NCBI GenBank assembly: GCA_948099385.1
Contig: CANUEZ040000167.1
Coordinates: forward strand, 4,439,001-4,503,000
Length of the DNA stretch: 64,000 nt
Source: Fasciola hepatica
Lineage: Eukaryota; Platyhelminthes; Trematoda; Plagiorchiida; Fasciolidae
Direction of reading: 5' to 3'
The notes beneath the pieces are model-generated. The model had not been told where the DNA came from and did not search any database. It worked only from the letters and a program-made list of their open reading frames with translations. The translations under genes were made by a program, and so were the position numbers. Positions within the stretch are counted from its first letter, which is position 1. Each line of letters opens with the position of its first letter. This document shows positions 39,561 through 52,074 of the stretch, piece by piece.

Positions 39561-42500
39561 GGGACGGAACTCTCATAGGTAACCGAATATCAGTCACGTG
39601 GACGCTTTAAGTGGCTCAGAGTCATCCCGGCGTTCACGTTAATAAACCCGGTCTGGTGTTTTTTCATGGAACAATTACCACAGGTACCGTGTTGTCCCTG
39701 TTCCAGACCATAAGCTTAGTCTCAAGTTTTTAGCCGCTTTCTTTTTTATCCTCAGCGTTCCATTCGCCCTACAGAAATGATATGCCTTCTTTTTTTGGCG
39801 TGTTTGTCTTCGTTTAAGGATGCGCTGATTGGCACAGTTTTTGTAATCAGAAGATTGCTCACAATTACCTCCTTGGTTTGTCCCGTAGTCCGTCTTCGTT
39901 CTATGGCTTGTTTTGTGTTTCCCAGTTCTGGGCAAGTTTCAGACATCCCAAGTTTTCGCGGAGTAACAGATTTCCCTTTGCGCGCCGACAGCTGATAAAA
40001 AAGAAATCACTTCAGCACATGTTGTTTTCATTTCTTTCAAGCAGTGTCGTGAGTCACCAAACAAAAGCAAGAGACGAGGCCTTTTTGAAGGGTTTCATTG
40101 ACAAATAAGTGGATGTGCAGCTTAAACAAACAGCGTGGTAATGTTCATGAAAGTAGTAGTACTCCGAGCGTCCCACGGTTAACTGTGGACGTTTTTTGCA
40201 GTCTCTGACGTACGGTTAAATATCTCAGACAATCTGCGACGGTTATACGGTCATGATGGGTTTTTCTGAGTACTAAGGGGCGTTGGGTATTGCAATCAAA
40301 TAATTGATTTTTATTTTGTTCTCTCATCAAGCGGACCAGTCCTTCATCTAAATTTCCTTGCGATCAACATAATTCTTTGGTTTCGCACATAAGCTTGACC
40401 GCAACGCTCACAGTCACAGGAGTGCCAGTGGACCAGCTGGACAGGCCCCGCCGATGGACAGCTATCTCAAGCCAGTCCCTGTCTATTTCGCCATCTGTCA
40501 TCCTCATTCTGATTTTCCACATTAGTCATTTTTAATTTCCATTTGGTTAGCGGCGCAAAAATGGTTGTCTCCTCCGTAACACGTATCCCATCAGAGTGCC
40601 GGCCAGTCAGCACTATTCTGGCCATCGTGCAACAAACATGAAGTGACTTTAACTAATCCGGTACCACTGCACGCGGACGCGAGTGGAAATAGCAAAGATA
40701 TTCCTATCTGAAAAGAATTTGATACTAACCTAGAACGGCGTCTCATGATCTTTCGCGGAGGAAACTCACCGTATATTCTGACCACGTGTGTGCGCTGGCA
40801 TAACAGGTGATGTGAGTTAATAAATAAATAAAACGCATAAGTTGCCAGTCTTTGTGACAGGGTCATGCCCAGTTTACCTAGATTTTGATGTCCAGTAAAT
40901 ACGTGTCGTGTTCCATAATGGTTTCACTGTGTTCGAGCTTTCATGTTTGTTTTTCCGCACTTGTATTTCCCCATCTTCCCTCTCAGTTCAATCTCCCCCT
41001 CGCAAAATGTCCACAACAACTGGCTCGTCACGGGAGCAAACGCCTCGCAGGTCTCCAAGCTTGCGACGAAAGACGGGCCCGTCCAAAAGTGATGTGCTGT
41101 ATCTTTCTCGGCCGCTTCCACAAACTGATTCATAGCAAATAATCCTTTGAATACGAACTATTAATCATGAAGGTTTCATTCTATTTGGGTGCGACATCCG
41201 GGTACCTTTGGTCTCATTCATAGCAGGAATAACCAGAATCATGAGCGGAGAAATTGTTGAAATTCGATGCGGGGCTTGAGAGCTTCCTGCCAGTGTTACT
41301 GTCATAGAGCAAAAAAACTGAGTACTGCTGTCAGTTTGGAACTGAGCCATGCGAAGAGGTTTGCAACCAGCGACATTTTCCAAGTTATTAGAATAAGATT
41401 TATCTTGGACCAGTTTTACCACCAGAACGCCATCGCAAATGGTATATATCACGTCATCCGACGCCCGAAAGCTTACTCCTGAAGTTTTCTTCATTCTAGA
41501 AGCAACGTGTTATGTTCAGTGCAGACTTACGCTTAGGTAACACCTAAGCCTTGAGTTTGTTTTTGTTATCCGTTACCGACATAAGAATTGGTTTTCAATG
41601 TGACCTGACATTACTGCCACCAAAGGACATCGAAAAAAATCCTTCGCACATAAGATAGTCAATAGTAAAATCTCTCTTCCTCGCTGGTTTCGGGACAGAT
41701 CTGGTGTCACAGGACCAGTGTAGTAGTCATGAGAATCGCGAAACTCATTTTATTCATTCTGGACGCACCAGGCCACTGGCTAACCGACGAGTTCGAACTT
41801 GTTTTTTTTCAAAGTACTACATTTTCGTGCCGATTTTTTACTTGTTTTGAAGTAGTCAGCCGACAGTAGCTTCTACTTGAATTATTAGTTTCTTTCTCGA
41901 TGGTCGATTAGGGGAGTTGTGTGATTAAAATTTAGCTACGGGCGAAGAGTAACAGTCAAATTGGAAATAAGCCATGATTCAGAATCAGTTTGCCTTGTTG
42001 CTAATATTCTATGCTTAAGATAATAATTTGGCATAGCCGAATTTCTTACCAGAATTCATTGAGTTCGAACTGGAAACACTGGGCGATACGCAGTGGCATT
42101 AGTAAATCGAAGAAGTTCCATCAAAACCGATTTCGGCCGACACTCGCTTGACACAGCCTACAAAAATTCTGAAGAACCAACCCTCAACTGACGTAAACGT
42201 CGCAGACAATCTACCCAGTCCGGTGGATAACCGCAAACCAAACTCACCAACCTACGGGAACTTGCGTCACAGCCCTTAAAAACGTCAATCCGCCAATGAA
42301 ATACCGAACAGTTTGCTTAATGTGCGGTTTACTTGCCCAAAGAATCAGAAAACAGCAGGATGCATTTTCAAATTTATCATAAGAAATAGATTCCAATTTT
42401 CAAAGTGAGTGACTGAAAAGAAGTGGCCATTATTTTCTTCCGTCTGCATTGCGCGGTTAACGAAAAAGGGAATAACGGAACCGTCTATTATAACGCCGAG

Positions 42501-42734
42501 TTCCGGGCCAATAAGTCAACCTGAGAAGGCGGTTTTCATTCATGACGACAGGAAAGGTGTCAGTCATCAAGATCGCCATGTATATTATTATTTCTCAGTT
42601 CGCGCATGAACAACAACTGTGGTCTGGACCAATGAACTGAAAAAGAAATGATCGGCATCCGAGGGCCAGACCGAAAGATTTCGGAAGACGGGTGGTTTAC
42701 GCCTGTACAATGCATGCTACCGATGCACCCAAGA
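39561..42734. other. Low-repeat, AT-richer interval, mostly unassigned
   Basis: No transposable-element motif recognised from about 39.6 to 42.7 kb, unlike the rest of the window. It may be intron, 3' untranslated region or intergenic sequence around the TOX-like exon. A TTTATT on the plus strand at 41749-41754 is AATAAA on the minus strand, about 980 bp past the TOX-like stop: a possible poly(A) signal, weak. Small frames occur at 41007-41135 (+, MSTTTGSSREQTPRRSPSLR, basic Ser-rich) and 41165-41494 (-); neither is recognised. Confidence 0.4.
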
Positions 42735-43097
42735 TTAACATCCGGAGACTCCCGTTCCGTTACGGTGCATATGAAGCCAGATTTCGAAAGCTCGATGGCA
42801 GCCGGATATAAGACATTCAGGGGAACAATACTGTCCGTCCCAGCGCGGATCATCCAGCACCGCAGGCCGGGCGCATTGGCATCGCACAATTTCAGCTTTT
42901 GATTCACAGGGACTGACGGGTTCTGGACATGGCGGACTCGGTTGGGCGGACGATTTAGTTGGGATGAAATTTGACAGAGGCACATTGTCGTCCTCATCAT
43001 CATCAGATTCTTCATCTGTACTATTCGTTATGACAGTCACTGTCGTCGTCGCCGTTGTGGTAGCACCCATCTCCACGGGGCTTTCGACATGAGAATG
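42735..43097 (-). CDS. C-terminal exon of a TOX-like HMG-box protein
   Basis: The minus-strand exon runs from a strong acceptor (TTCTGCTTACAG ending at 43098) to a stop at 42735-42737. It encodes an acidic low-complexity part (NSTDEESDDDEDDNVPLSNF), a Pro-rich part, then RCQCARPAVLDDPRWDGQYC and SPECLISGCHRAFEIWLHMH. The spaced Cys/His pattern with WD-x-x-YCS-x-EC-x5-C-x3-F-x2-W resembles the conserved C-terminal motif of TOX-family HMG-box nuclear proteins (established family feature, from memory). The exon begins in phase 0. I found no HMG-box exon upstream (higher coordinates) within the window. Composition and the absence of stops differ from the repeats around it. Confidence 0.6.
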   Translation of the reverse strand, partial: HSHVESPVEMGATTTATTTVTVITNSTDEESDDDEDDNVPLSNFIPTKSSAQPSPPCPEPVSPCESKAEIVRCQCARPAVLDDPRWDGQYCSPECLISGCHRAFEIWLHMHRNGTGVSGC

Positions 43098-46000
43098 CTG
43101 TAAGCAGAACATATAAGTAAACACATCTAAACATAAATAAATCCGAGCCAGCTACACGTGTTGGTGAAACTGTCAAGTGCATCGAACCGATGCATTTCTG
43201 GTTTAGTTTATCTTGGTTATGAGAGTTTTCTAGGCTAAAGAGCGTCGTATAATGGAGCAGATAAAATACATTCAGAAAAAACGCACAATCTAAGAGTTTT
43301 TCGAGAACAACGCGTTGACATTTACAGATGCACAACACATTGATATGCTTGAACTCCGAACGTACTCTACAAAATGGTGGTGAGGATGTGAGCAGCGTGA
43401 CAGATGATTGCTAGGTTTGCTGGTTTCTTACTAGCTGAGGAAATTGGAATTCTTGACACGGCTGGAGAGAATACATGGCGAAGCAGTCTGAGAGTGCGCT
43501 AAGAAAAAGCCATACGGACGAAGGGATAGTCCAAAAAGACTAATCGGGGTTCAGGAATATGTTTGTGAATGATCAGCGCTTGTGATGAGTTGTACGGTCT
43601 TGGTCAACCAGGTCACATAGTGCTACATGTTACCTCCGATTACAGAAGTTGTAGGAAACTACGGTTGGGGAGATTTGACGAGTAGTGATCTAATCCAAAT
43701 ATTAGAAATCAAGTTTATCTAGGCGTACTACACAGTTAGCGTGCTGTGTACTCGACTAATGGGCATTAGTTGGCCCATGTCGAAATTTTGTTGTAGGCCG
43801 TCAAATTACAAGTTTGATGTGGTAGGTGCGCATTCCAACATAATTTGGACGGATAGATCTATATGCAAAGTGTTCGAAGCCCTTCTGTGTGGCCTCATAC
43901 CTCAGCTGGCTGAGTGCACACGGTACTAAAACGTGGGTGGCATGGATCGAATCCTATCAGGGTGGAAGATTTTGTAACGTTCAGACCAACGCCTGAAAGC
44001 AAGCACCGTACCGAAGGTCTTCCAGTTCAGAGCAGCTGATTGCATACTGGTTTAAGCACACGCTACTCAAAAGAAAACGACTATCGGAAAAACCAAACGC
44101 GGCAGGATAGTGAAAGAAATGAATTGGAGAACTTCAGTCAATGTATTCGATTTTATCTCGAGATTACAAGTTTGGAAGCAAAGCGACAACATTTCGAGAC
44201 CAAGCAACGGATTTCAAATACTCGTAACGAAGATCTAACTTTGTGATCGCCGCATGTTAGTTATCACAGTCAGGAAAGTTTCCGACTAGCATAGAGACTG
44301 TTCTCCTATCACGCTTTTTGCCTCAGTAAAGTATAAAGATGCATAGGGAGGCATTAGACATTCAGAATAACACATACACTCGAAGGTCGTCTTTTATTTT
44401 GTCACTGGTTTCGGTTGCCACTTTTCACCATCGTCGAATCTAGGGCACTCGTGTCACAGCAACCTCCAAATTCTGCCAGCTCAAGAGATACACAACTTGT
44501 TTTCATTCTTGCGAAAAACGGCATATTACTACAAAACCCAAATGCCAAACCGACCGATTAAAAACACGAACTTCACATCTATCTGGATGATCTTGTGTAT
44601 TTACAGTACCTAACTGTGCACTGGTATTTCCGTATCATAATTCGAATTTGATGACTTAGAGGACAAAGTCAAGAAAATGGCTATCAACATGCCCACAGCA
44701 AAAATCTACCCCACTGTTACGTGATTGTGGGCTAGTTGTGTACCAATTAAAAACGTTTTACAAAAATGGGCACATTCTGAAAACACCGTGCGGTGGTTTG
44801 TCATACAAACGCTAACCTAACTGATAAATATATTTCAATACCTAATTAATACTGATAGTAGCATGCATATACATGTAGTCAGCAGGGTTACGGTAGGCGT
44901 ACCATAGTTAAAGTTCGACTGTGATGCAGGCCGCGGGCAGTGGATCCATTCGCAACCGTTCTCAGTCGCAACTTTGGCAGCCGCTTAGGACGGTGCTAAG
45001 TATATTTGTGAAGAAGGGCAATGCACACATTGAGAAACAAAAAGAACAAGGTGATCTTGACATACCTCAAAAATATTACCAACGAAAAGCAGTGACTAAG
45101 AATTTGCCTTCGAATTGCTATCACTTATCAGTTTCCCAAAAGAACGGATGAATAATTTTTCCCGTTGACTTCGTTTGTGCTAATGAAATTATTTCATGCC
45201 ACCGATACGAATGCAATAAGGATGGGTTCGTGTTTGTGGATGGACGGATAAATGATGTTAAGTATTTTGACATAAGTCATCATTTTTAAGCTCGGGTTAC
45301 TGCACATGAGTTTTACAATGCTATCACTGGTCACAACCACACTATTGTCAAATGATCTATTTCTAAATTAAATGCCCGACATCACGTCCGTACAGTTTGT
45401 TTGCCTGAACTAACACAAGCTCTACAAACGAAGACTGGCATTTACTTATTGCACAAGGTAAATCAAATTACCATGAGAAAACTGGATCGATGCCTCTCGG
45501 ATGAAGTCAAATCCGATTCGCAATTAGAAACATCAATTAAGGTTTAAACCAAGAAAATTGCTGGTTTACGAAGCAGGATATCATACTAATCCACTAGCTT
45601 TCACATACCCGGAAATTCATGATGCACAGCAACGTCCGGTTCACCCACTGAAAAAGTCATACCACAGTGGTTTACAACACTGCTGTGGTTGATATTCATA
45701 CAAACACAAGAACTAGCAGACGGTGAGGCTTTTCTACTTCCTGTGTAAGTATGGACACGCTGAGGAGAAAAAAAAACTTATGACCACAAGGCCCCATTAG
45801 ACTATTTCAGGAAACCCTTCATTTCAGCCTCAGAACTTTGAATGGCGAATCAAAGAACGCTTCAATAATTCAGAAGCAGTAATGGATTTAAAGAGCAGGA
45901 TTGCTCACCACTAAAGTTGACCGGGTGGCATGGACTACTCCTTGTACCCGGGATATCATTCATTACCCCTTCGCTATTTAGGTGCCGACCATTTGCACCA

Positions 46001-46780
46001 ACGAAGTATTAAAGTCTAGCAGATATTGATGTGACTCATTTAATCACTACGAAAACTGCTTCAGTTTCGAAATAGCTCTTCAAACGTAATCTACTTTACT
46101 TCAGTGTGCTCGAGTTTGAAAAAACTCTGTGGCGGATAAGAACGAGTCTGTCACACGGATCTCTCTCTACCTAGGAAAATGAATAAGTGAATGTGAAAAA
46201 CCTGCTTATCCTAAATGGATGTACTGCATCGGTAAGAGATAACACCTGAACCTACCGAAATCCGTTTGCTTATTACAAACGTCTGTGGTTCGGGAGAATA
46301 AGTTGAAGATGCGGAATCGTCTGATGGCAGATTCTAAGATTATTTTGAAAATCAGAAAAACCACTCACACTACCTCAATCGAAACCACCGGAATACGGTC
46401 TTCATAGATTAATTCCGATCGTCTCATTGGGAGGTACGCGTTCATTGGTCTATGCTGATCAACAAGTGCTGCCATATCCGGCTTGGACCGTCTGGCTGAA
46501 AGAATTCTCTGTAAGTACGAATTTGACGCGTGAAAAGTCATCTTACCGTTCCACTCAATGATTCCTCCATCGTCATTTAGTGATTAACCACTGGCAATGA
46601 CTGACATCTGTTCCAACGAAACCTGGACACGAAGCCACCAGGAATTATTTTGGAGCGATTAGGAACAAAACAATCAGTAAAACTGATATCGAATAAGTGG
46701 TCACCGTAGGTCTGGGAAAAGCGGAAACCGTGGTTAGGTTATAAAACAAAAAAATCTGATTGGTAGATCAGTTTTTTTAA
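43098..46780. other. Sparse interval, possibly intron upstream of the TOX-like exon
   Basis: No convincing exon, RT, integrase or repeat copy except a weak tRNA-like stretch at about 43888-43960: CTCAGCTGGCTGAG can form a D-arm hairpin and GGATCGAATCC fits a B box. Open frames are short. If the TOX-like exon is real, this may be its upstream intron. Confidence 0.4.
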
Positions 46781-46970
46781 TTATATGCTTACACATGAGT
46801 GCAATAGAAGGAGCATTTACCTATAGCCAAGAAGGCCCACTACATTATTGGAGATTACCAGCAGTCAAACTCTGAGACTTGTAGTGGCGAAGAACCACAT
46901 AAAGTCCCAATAGGTCAGGTGTGGTAACGATCCGGACGACAGTGGATTACTATCCACTACCAGGAGTTAG
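46781..46970 (+). repeat. SINE-like dispersed repeat, copy B
   Basis: ATATGCTTACACATGAGTGC, AAGGCCCACTACATTATTGG, ACCACATAAAGTCCCAATAG and GGTCAGGTGTGGTAACGA, then GGACGACAGTGGATTACT. The most complete copy in the window. Just upstream, CTGATTGGTAGATCAG can fold and is followed by a run of T. Confidence 0.65.
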
Positions 46971-47194
46971 TAGCATCTGAGAATTAATCCATAACTATCG
47001 TCAGTGCGACTACCGCCATTTATAGCTTCAGTGAAAGGTCAGATTCGCACCACAAGGAATACACCGCTAGATCGGGAGACAAGTATTCACCTGCTGCGGC
47101 TTATAATTATTAGCCACGCAGAGTCCTACATACCTAAAAGATAGCGCTCTAATCAGTCATCTATGGGAGGCACCCAGAGCAATTATGAATTACT

Positions 47195-47335
47195 AAAGGG
47201 CGCGGTGGTCTAACGGTCATCATCGTGAACTTCGGACATATGCGACCCGGTTTCGATCCTCACTACCCCCGGTTGCATCCCCATTTGGCAGTCTTTCATT
47301 GGCCCCAGCCTCTTTTCAGGAGTGTTGTACTTTGC
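47195..47335 (+). mobile_element. tRNA-derived SINE head, second copy
   Basis: A box TGGTCTAACGG (47206-47216) fits the pol III consensus. The B box GGTTTCGATCC (47249-47259) has one extra T. Downstream CCCCATTTGG and TCATTGGCCCC match the minus-strand copy at 27030-27158, so the two define one family. An internal pol III promoter would drive transcription if active. Confidence 0.6.
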
Positions 47336-47505
47336 CGTACAAAAAAACCAAGTACAAGGATATTTATATTTTAATTCTAGAGCGCGTTCGCGCGCGCAAA
47401 CAGTATCATTCACATTCTTCGCGTCGAGTTGTCTGCGCACTACACATTGAAGTCTCAGGAAGCTTTGAAGGTGTCATGTACTATTTTCCCAAAAATGGAT
47501 TGATT

Positions 47506-48135
47506 TTAAGACAACGCGATTTTCAGTACAAGGGTGAACCCCATAGGCAAGTGGTATTGTAGAAAGGTCTTTGGAGAAACACTTACGTCAGAATCAGCTT
47601 GCTGATACTGCTTGAAGAAAGATTGTAGGTGGGTGGGAAAACAGACAAAGGTAGCGTTACACAATTCGGCAGTTTGGAGGAAAAGGGAAGAATCAAGAGG
47701 TACGACATCTGGGGACAGAAAGCTGATAAGGATGGCTGGCAAAATGTGTACCAATGGTGAGTGAAGGTTAGAAGGCGAGGAACTGTCATAAACAGAAGTC
47801 AAAATAGTAACGACAAAAAGAGATAATGAAATATCGCTTGATAGTGACTGCAGATTGGATGTAAGAGAAGAATCGTCCATCAGTCGGACGGTTTCACGTC
47901 TGACCCGATCAAGCAGAGAAAAGGCATAAGACAAAGCCTCACTCCACACGAGGCTGTAGTAGTCGAGTGCGGGACGGATTTCAGTTATGCACAACAGAAG
48001 GAGGAAACTTGGTGCTCACGACAGTAGAGATAGAGGAGCCGGAACTCTGGAAATTTCACCAACAGGCCTTGGAGTCAGACTCGGTCGAAGGCCTTTGATT
48101 TGTCGAACCAGACTAAGTGCTATTCTCTGTGGTTA
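47506..48135 (-). pseudogene. Jockey-like non-LTR element, RT palm remnant and C-terminus
   Basis: From 48135 down: DKSKAFDRV and LQGLLVKFPEF (palm motif, with a stop where Trp is usual). The 47506-47994 frame then gives EIRPALDYYSLVWSEALSYA, FSLLDRVRRETVRLMDDSSL and TSNLQSLS, the C-terminal motif set seen in Jockey-like elements (RPxLEYCSHVW...LLDRVQRRAVRLI type). The middle of the RT including the YxDD box is deleted. Same family as 59230-59935. Confidence 0.7.
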
Positions 48136-49555
48136 TCGAGTGCAGTCGACCAAGAATGTGAGACAATGTGGAATATAAACTGTGTGAAGGTATGCACTTA
48201 CAGCTGTAATCTTATTTGAATCGAATGGAGCGTGCATGGACGGGGAATCCAATTTTAGAATCACACGGTGATTCTTCCGGTCGTGTGCTTCGAGGAAATT
48301 TTGTCCTGTCATCCAGATACAACGCGATACTACTCATATCGAGAGGTAAACACTTGTTAACGTTGAGCACCGCAGTCAAATAACCTGTAGACGGATATCG
48401 TGGGTCTTAACACGTCGTAGGTGGACCTCTTCACCGGCGAACATCCCCATTTCTCTGCCACTTCATTGGATGGTCATCCCAGACGATTTTCGGACTCAAC
48501 AACTTGAAACATCTTACAAAGGCCTATCATAAACATGTTGCTTGAAATTTTCGCTCTCTTTGCTTTTGTCAGTAGTACACCATAACGAAGTTAACTTGTG
48601 GGAAGAGAAATCAGCGAGAAAACTTCGGTTAAATCTCAGTTGGGTTCTTATAATCACCTGTTACCATCTTCAGCGAAGCACGACAAGGTTGGCCTAGATT
48701 TCCGCTTTCTTACTTCTATCACAGAAAATGTTCCAAAGAGCACCTCATCTGGCCCTGAACACGGTGGATTTGAAAACACCCTAGGAGAACGCTTCTGATC
48801 TAGATCGTCAATGGCATCGCCTTGGTGGAACATGGCGCAAAGGCAATTCAGAGCGATTTGGACAGCTTGGCGACTGAAGTACACAGATGTGATATGCGTT
48901 TTGTTCCACTCCGTCATAATTCAATCGGATCTCGTGATTTTCTTTTATACGCTGTGTTTACGTTATCGATTCTAGCGTTTCAGCCCATATACGCTTTCAA
49001 CTAGACCAGTCAAGTAAATGTTAATGCACCTCAAGGGTGAACATTTAGCCAGTGAAGCATTATATTCTGAATCGGAATGCCAGAGTCTTCTACATTCGCT
49101 ACGGACAGAATCACATACAGATGTCACAAACTAATCTACTAGAAAAAAGATAAACCGTTAACTGCTCCCGGAAACATTCGACACTGCATCAACGCTCGTG
49201 ATGCATTCACAGAGTAAACACATTGGTTACGTACTTTCAACGCGCACCGTCTGAAGCTGACGAATTTGACACGCACGTTAATTTTCACTCTCAAAACAAT
49301 GCTGCATGACAAACATCCACTACCAGAACGTTTTGTATGACAGTTTCAAACATTCTATCGTGAGTAGTATTTGTGTTAATGTTTTACTTGGCTGACTTCC
49401 TCGGGTTACATGATAAGGTGGAAATACCATTCGGCGGCAGTCAGAATGGGGCCAGGATACAGCCTCCTGTTTTGTTTGCTTATCTACGACCCAACTGCAA
49501 ACCCATCGTTACCAAGTCTCGCAGACATTTTGCTAAAGGATAACGCTTTATATGT
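48136..49555. other. Unassigned sequence
   Basis: About 1.4 kb without a recognisable domain, RNA or repeat copy; only short frames. Part could be diverged element sequence. Confidence 0.4.
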
Positions 49556-50540
49556 ACTTTCTTTTACTTCTATGCAGCTAGTGTCTGCGAGAGGATGAAT
49601 CGGGTTCTATGGATGTCGTGAATAGCACCAGCCATAAGCTACGATCAGATGTGAACTCTGAGCACAGGAAAATCCAGTTGCGAACGCCGTAAATAGACTG
49701 AAACCCCAATCACTCAACGTCCGATTTGACTGTATTGATCCATGTTTTCAGCTTTCCTCCAATGCGACAGCGCCATCCTGGATATGCAACAGGAGAGGCA
49801 TTGTTTTGAGATCTCTGTGTTTAGACGTCGTAAAACACGTCAAAACCACTGCCATCGTCGGCGTTGAAGGAACACAGACAGTTTTTCGACATCAAAGCAA
49901 TGCTTTCTTATTGCGTCGTTTGAAAACATGTCGTGTCAGGTTACTTTCAAAATCTGTCGTAGACACTAACGGTCAAACATATCCAACTTCTTGACGCTCT
50001 CAACGCATGGTGGTCACGTTTTGCAGCCGTAGGACAATATTGGCCTATAAAACGGGAACTTCTGTCAGGAAACCGATTTCGTTGCGTGTCCAGAGAGCAC
50101 TGCGAAGACGAAGGAACGCAACCCTGGCGTTGCCAATGTGCAACTTGACTTCAGTTTCGGCATGACCGCTTGAGAGTCGTGGATCCCAAATATCTGAGCG
50201 CTGAAACGTGTTCGATTTGCTCGCCGTTGACGAATATCCTCTGTAGGAGCTGTGAAGCGAAGGCCGAAAGGATTTTAATCTTCAATATGCCGAACTCTAG
50301 TCCCACTGATTTTAGGAAGTATTCTATGAGATTTAAAAACTGCTGTAAGACAACTGAGCTGTCTGCAAGAACGACGATATTGTCCGCGAATTCCAAATCG
50401 GTGCCCAAATGGATACCGCGGCCATCGATGGGCGCCTGAAGCGTTATCCAATTGACAGTGTAGTTGAACAGCACTGGCAGCAAGGGACAGTCTTGCATAA
50501 CTGTTGCATCGTTTGCATTGTACTCCTTGATTTTTACGAA
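49556..50540 (-). pseudogene. RTE3-type RT fragment, catalytic box lost
   Basis: The frame 50151-50498 reads QDCPLLPVLFNYTVNWITLQ, then LEFADNIVVLADSS (FADN in place of YADD/FADD, about 50388-50399), FLKSVGLEFGILKIKIL and VSALRYLGSTTLK. Below 50150 the thumb continues in broken frames, and at 49590-49700 the RTE3 C-terminal tail is recognisable (CGAGAGGATGA and neighbouring words shared with 60290 and 26200). No endonuclease. Confidence 0.72.
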
Positions 50541-50809
50541 GGCCTACACACTAGCTGTTTGTCATCATTCAGGGCCTAAGAAAGGAGCAATGGTGGGCTA
50601 CAAAGTGTAGGGAGAAGGAAAAGACTCCGGCAACTGGCAACAGCCACAACCTTCTCCGTCTAATTAAAAATACTGGTCAATAAAAGCCAGGCGTTACCGA
50701 ACTGATGACAGAGGTGAACGGCATACTTAATCATACTCATGAGCATCGTCTACACCTTTTCTTGTCAAGGCTTAGCCGAAACCTGCAATTCTTTAGCCGC
50801 GACCCACAG

Positions 50810-51075
50810 ATTTTAGTCTTGGCGCACAACCTTTAGCAATGCCGCTGCAAGTCAGCCAGATCAAAAGTGTCGAAATATTACGACATCAAGAAATGATGAA
50901 ACAATTGATTTTTTTACGAACACTGGTGTTGCAAAGCTGGCTGAACAAATGAGGAAGTGTGACGATCGTATTCTCCACAGTTGACCGTAGTAATGGTATC
51001 AAATGCTGCATTGTAAGTTGATTTGAAAGGGTGTAAACGATGCGCCCGTATCGCCGAACTAAATGCCACAGCCCG
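50810..51075. repeat. Left inverted arm
   Basis: Reverse complement of 51809-52074. Includes GACGATCGTATTCTCCACAG and the CGCCGAACTAAATGCCACAG inner end. Confidence 0.85.
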
Positions 51076-51114
51076 TTTGACTGTTGTATTTCTAGTGACC
51101 CAGTTTTCAGTGTA

Positions 51115-51523
51115 CTAAAAAATCCAAACGAATAAAAGTAGTAAAAATCTTTCTCCACTCCTTTTCAACTGCCTCAGTGTGCCCGTTAGGTTTTCGTCAG
51201 CCACATTATACAAATGCCTGACAAACTTGCCACTGAACTTCGCTTCGTAGGATCCATGTGTGAATGCTGCTTTCCAATCCGTAGCTGCACTAGCACGCAT
51301 GTGTGATCCTAATGCCGAGACGATTGGCAAGGTCCTTCAAATAATCTCCTCCTCGCGTACGTCCGATTATAGTCCGTCGATCTACCGTGCAGGTGAAACG
51401 AGACGATCTTTTCGTCGTACCCATGTATGCGCTCTCCATATTGCCAGGTAAAGCACGGTGAATAATACCACAAGCGGTCGCGGTGTATTTATATCGCCTG
51501 ACTGCCTCCGAACGAAAAATCAA
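51115..51523 (-). CDS. Unrecognised coding-like core of the foldback-type element
   Basis: Two overlapping minus-strand frames (51290-51523 and 51115-51330) read ESAYMGTTKRSSRFTCTVDR, GRTRGGDYLKDLANRLGIRI and ASAATDWKAAFTHGSYEAKF. They could be a shifted transposase remnant or captured host sequence. No catalytic motif of a known transposase recognised. Confidence 0.25.
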
Positions 51524-51808
51524 TCAGTTGACAATGAGTCCCCCCGTGCATGGGAAAAGTGTCACAAACAAGCAGTCCCGTAAATAAAAATCCGTCTTGT
51601 AACGAACGGTACTTTATTATGCATTTGAAGTCGATGACACAGATCAAGACCCCATTTAACGAAAAAATAAAGGACCGGTTTCTTATACGTTTAGATAAGG
51701 GGATACACTGACAGTCCAAAGATAATGATAAGTACATCCCCATCAGTGTCATCAGTTTATGTGTTTCAACAGTCGACGCCATCTCTATCACTGCAAATAT
51801 AAGTCACA

Positions 51809-52074
51809 CGGGCTGTGGCATTTAGTTCGGCGATACGGGCGCATCGTTTACACCCTTTCAAATCAACTTACAATGCAGCATTTGATACCATTACTACGGT
51901 CAACTGTGGAGAATACGATCGTCACACTTCCTCATTTGTTCAGCCAGCTTTGCAACACCAGTGTTCGTAAAAAAATCAATTGTTTCATCATTTCTTGATG
52001 TCGTAATATTTCGACACTTTTGATCTGGCTGACTTGCAGCCGCATTGCTAAAGGTTGTGCGTCAAGACTAAAAA
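51809..52074. repeat. Right inverted arm
   Basis: Reverse complement of 50810-51075. Both arms contain the same 63-codon open stretch (LWHLVRRYGRIVYTLSNQLT and on), which is explained by the shared DNA and not by selection on protein. Confidence 0.85.

Noticed and set aside
43888..43965. tRNA gene or third SINE head
   Set aside because: The D-arm hairpin and B box are plausible, but the A box is off consensus and no acceptor stem forms. Left only as a weak note.
50886..51998. Conserved protein (LWHLVRRYGRIVYTLSNQLT...) encoded twice
   Set aside because: The two frames are the inverted arms of one element; identity follows from the DNA repeat and gives no evidence for a protein.
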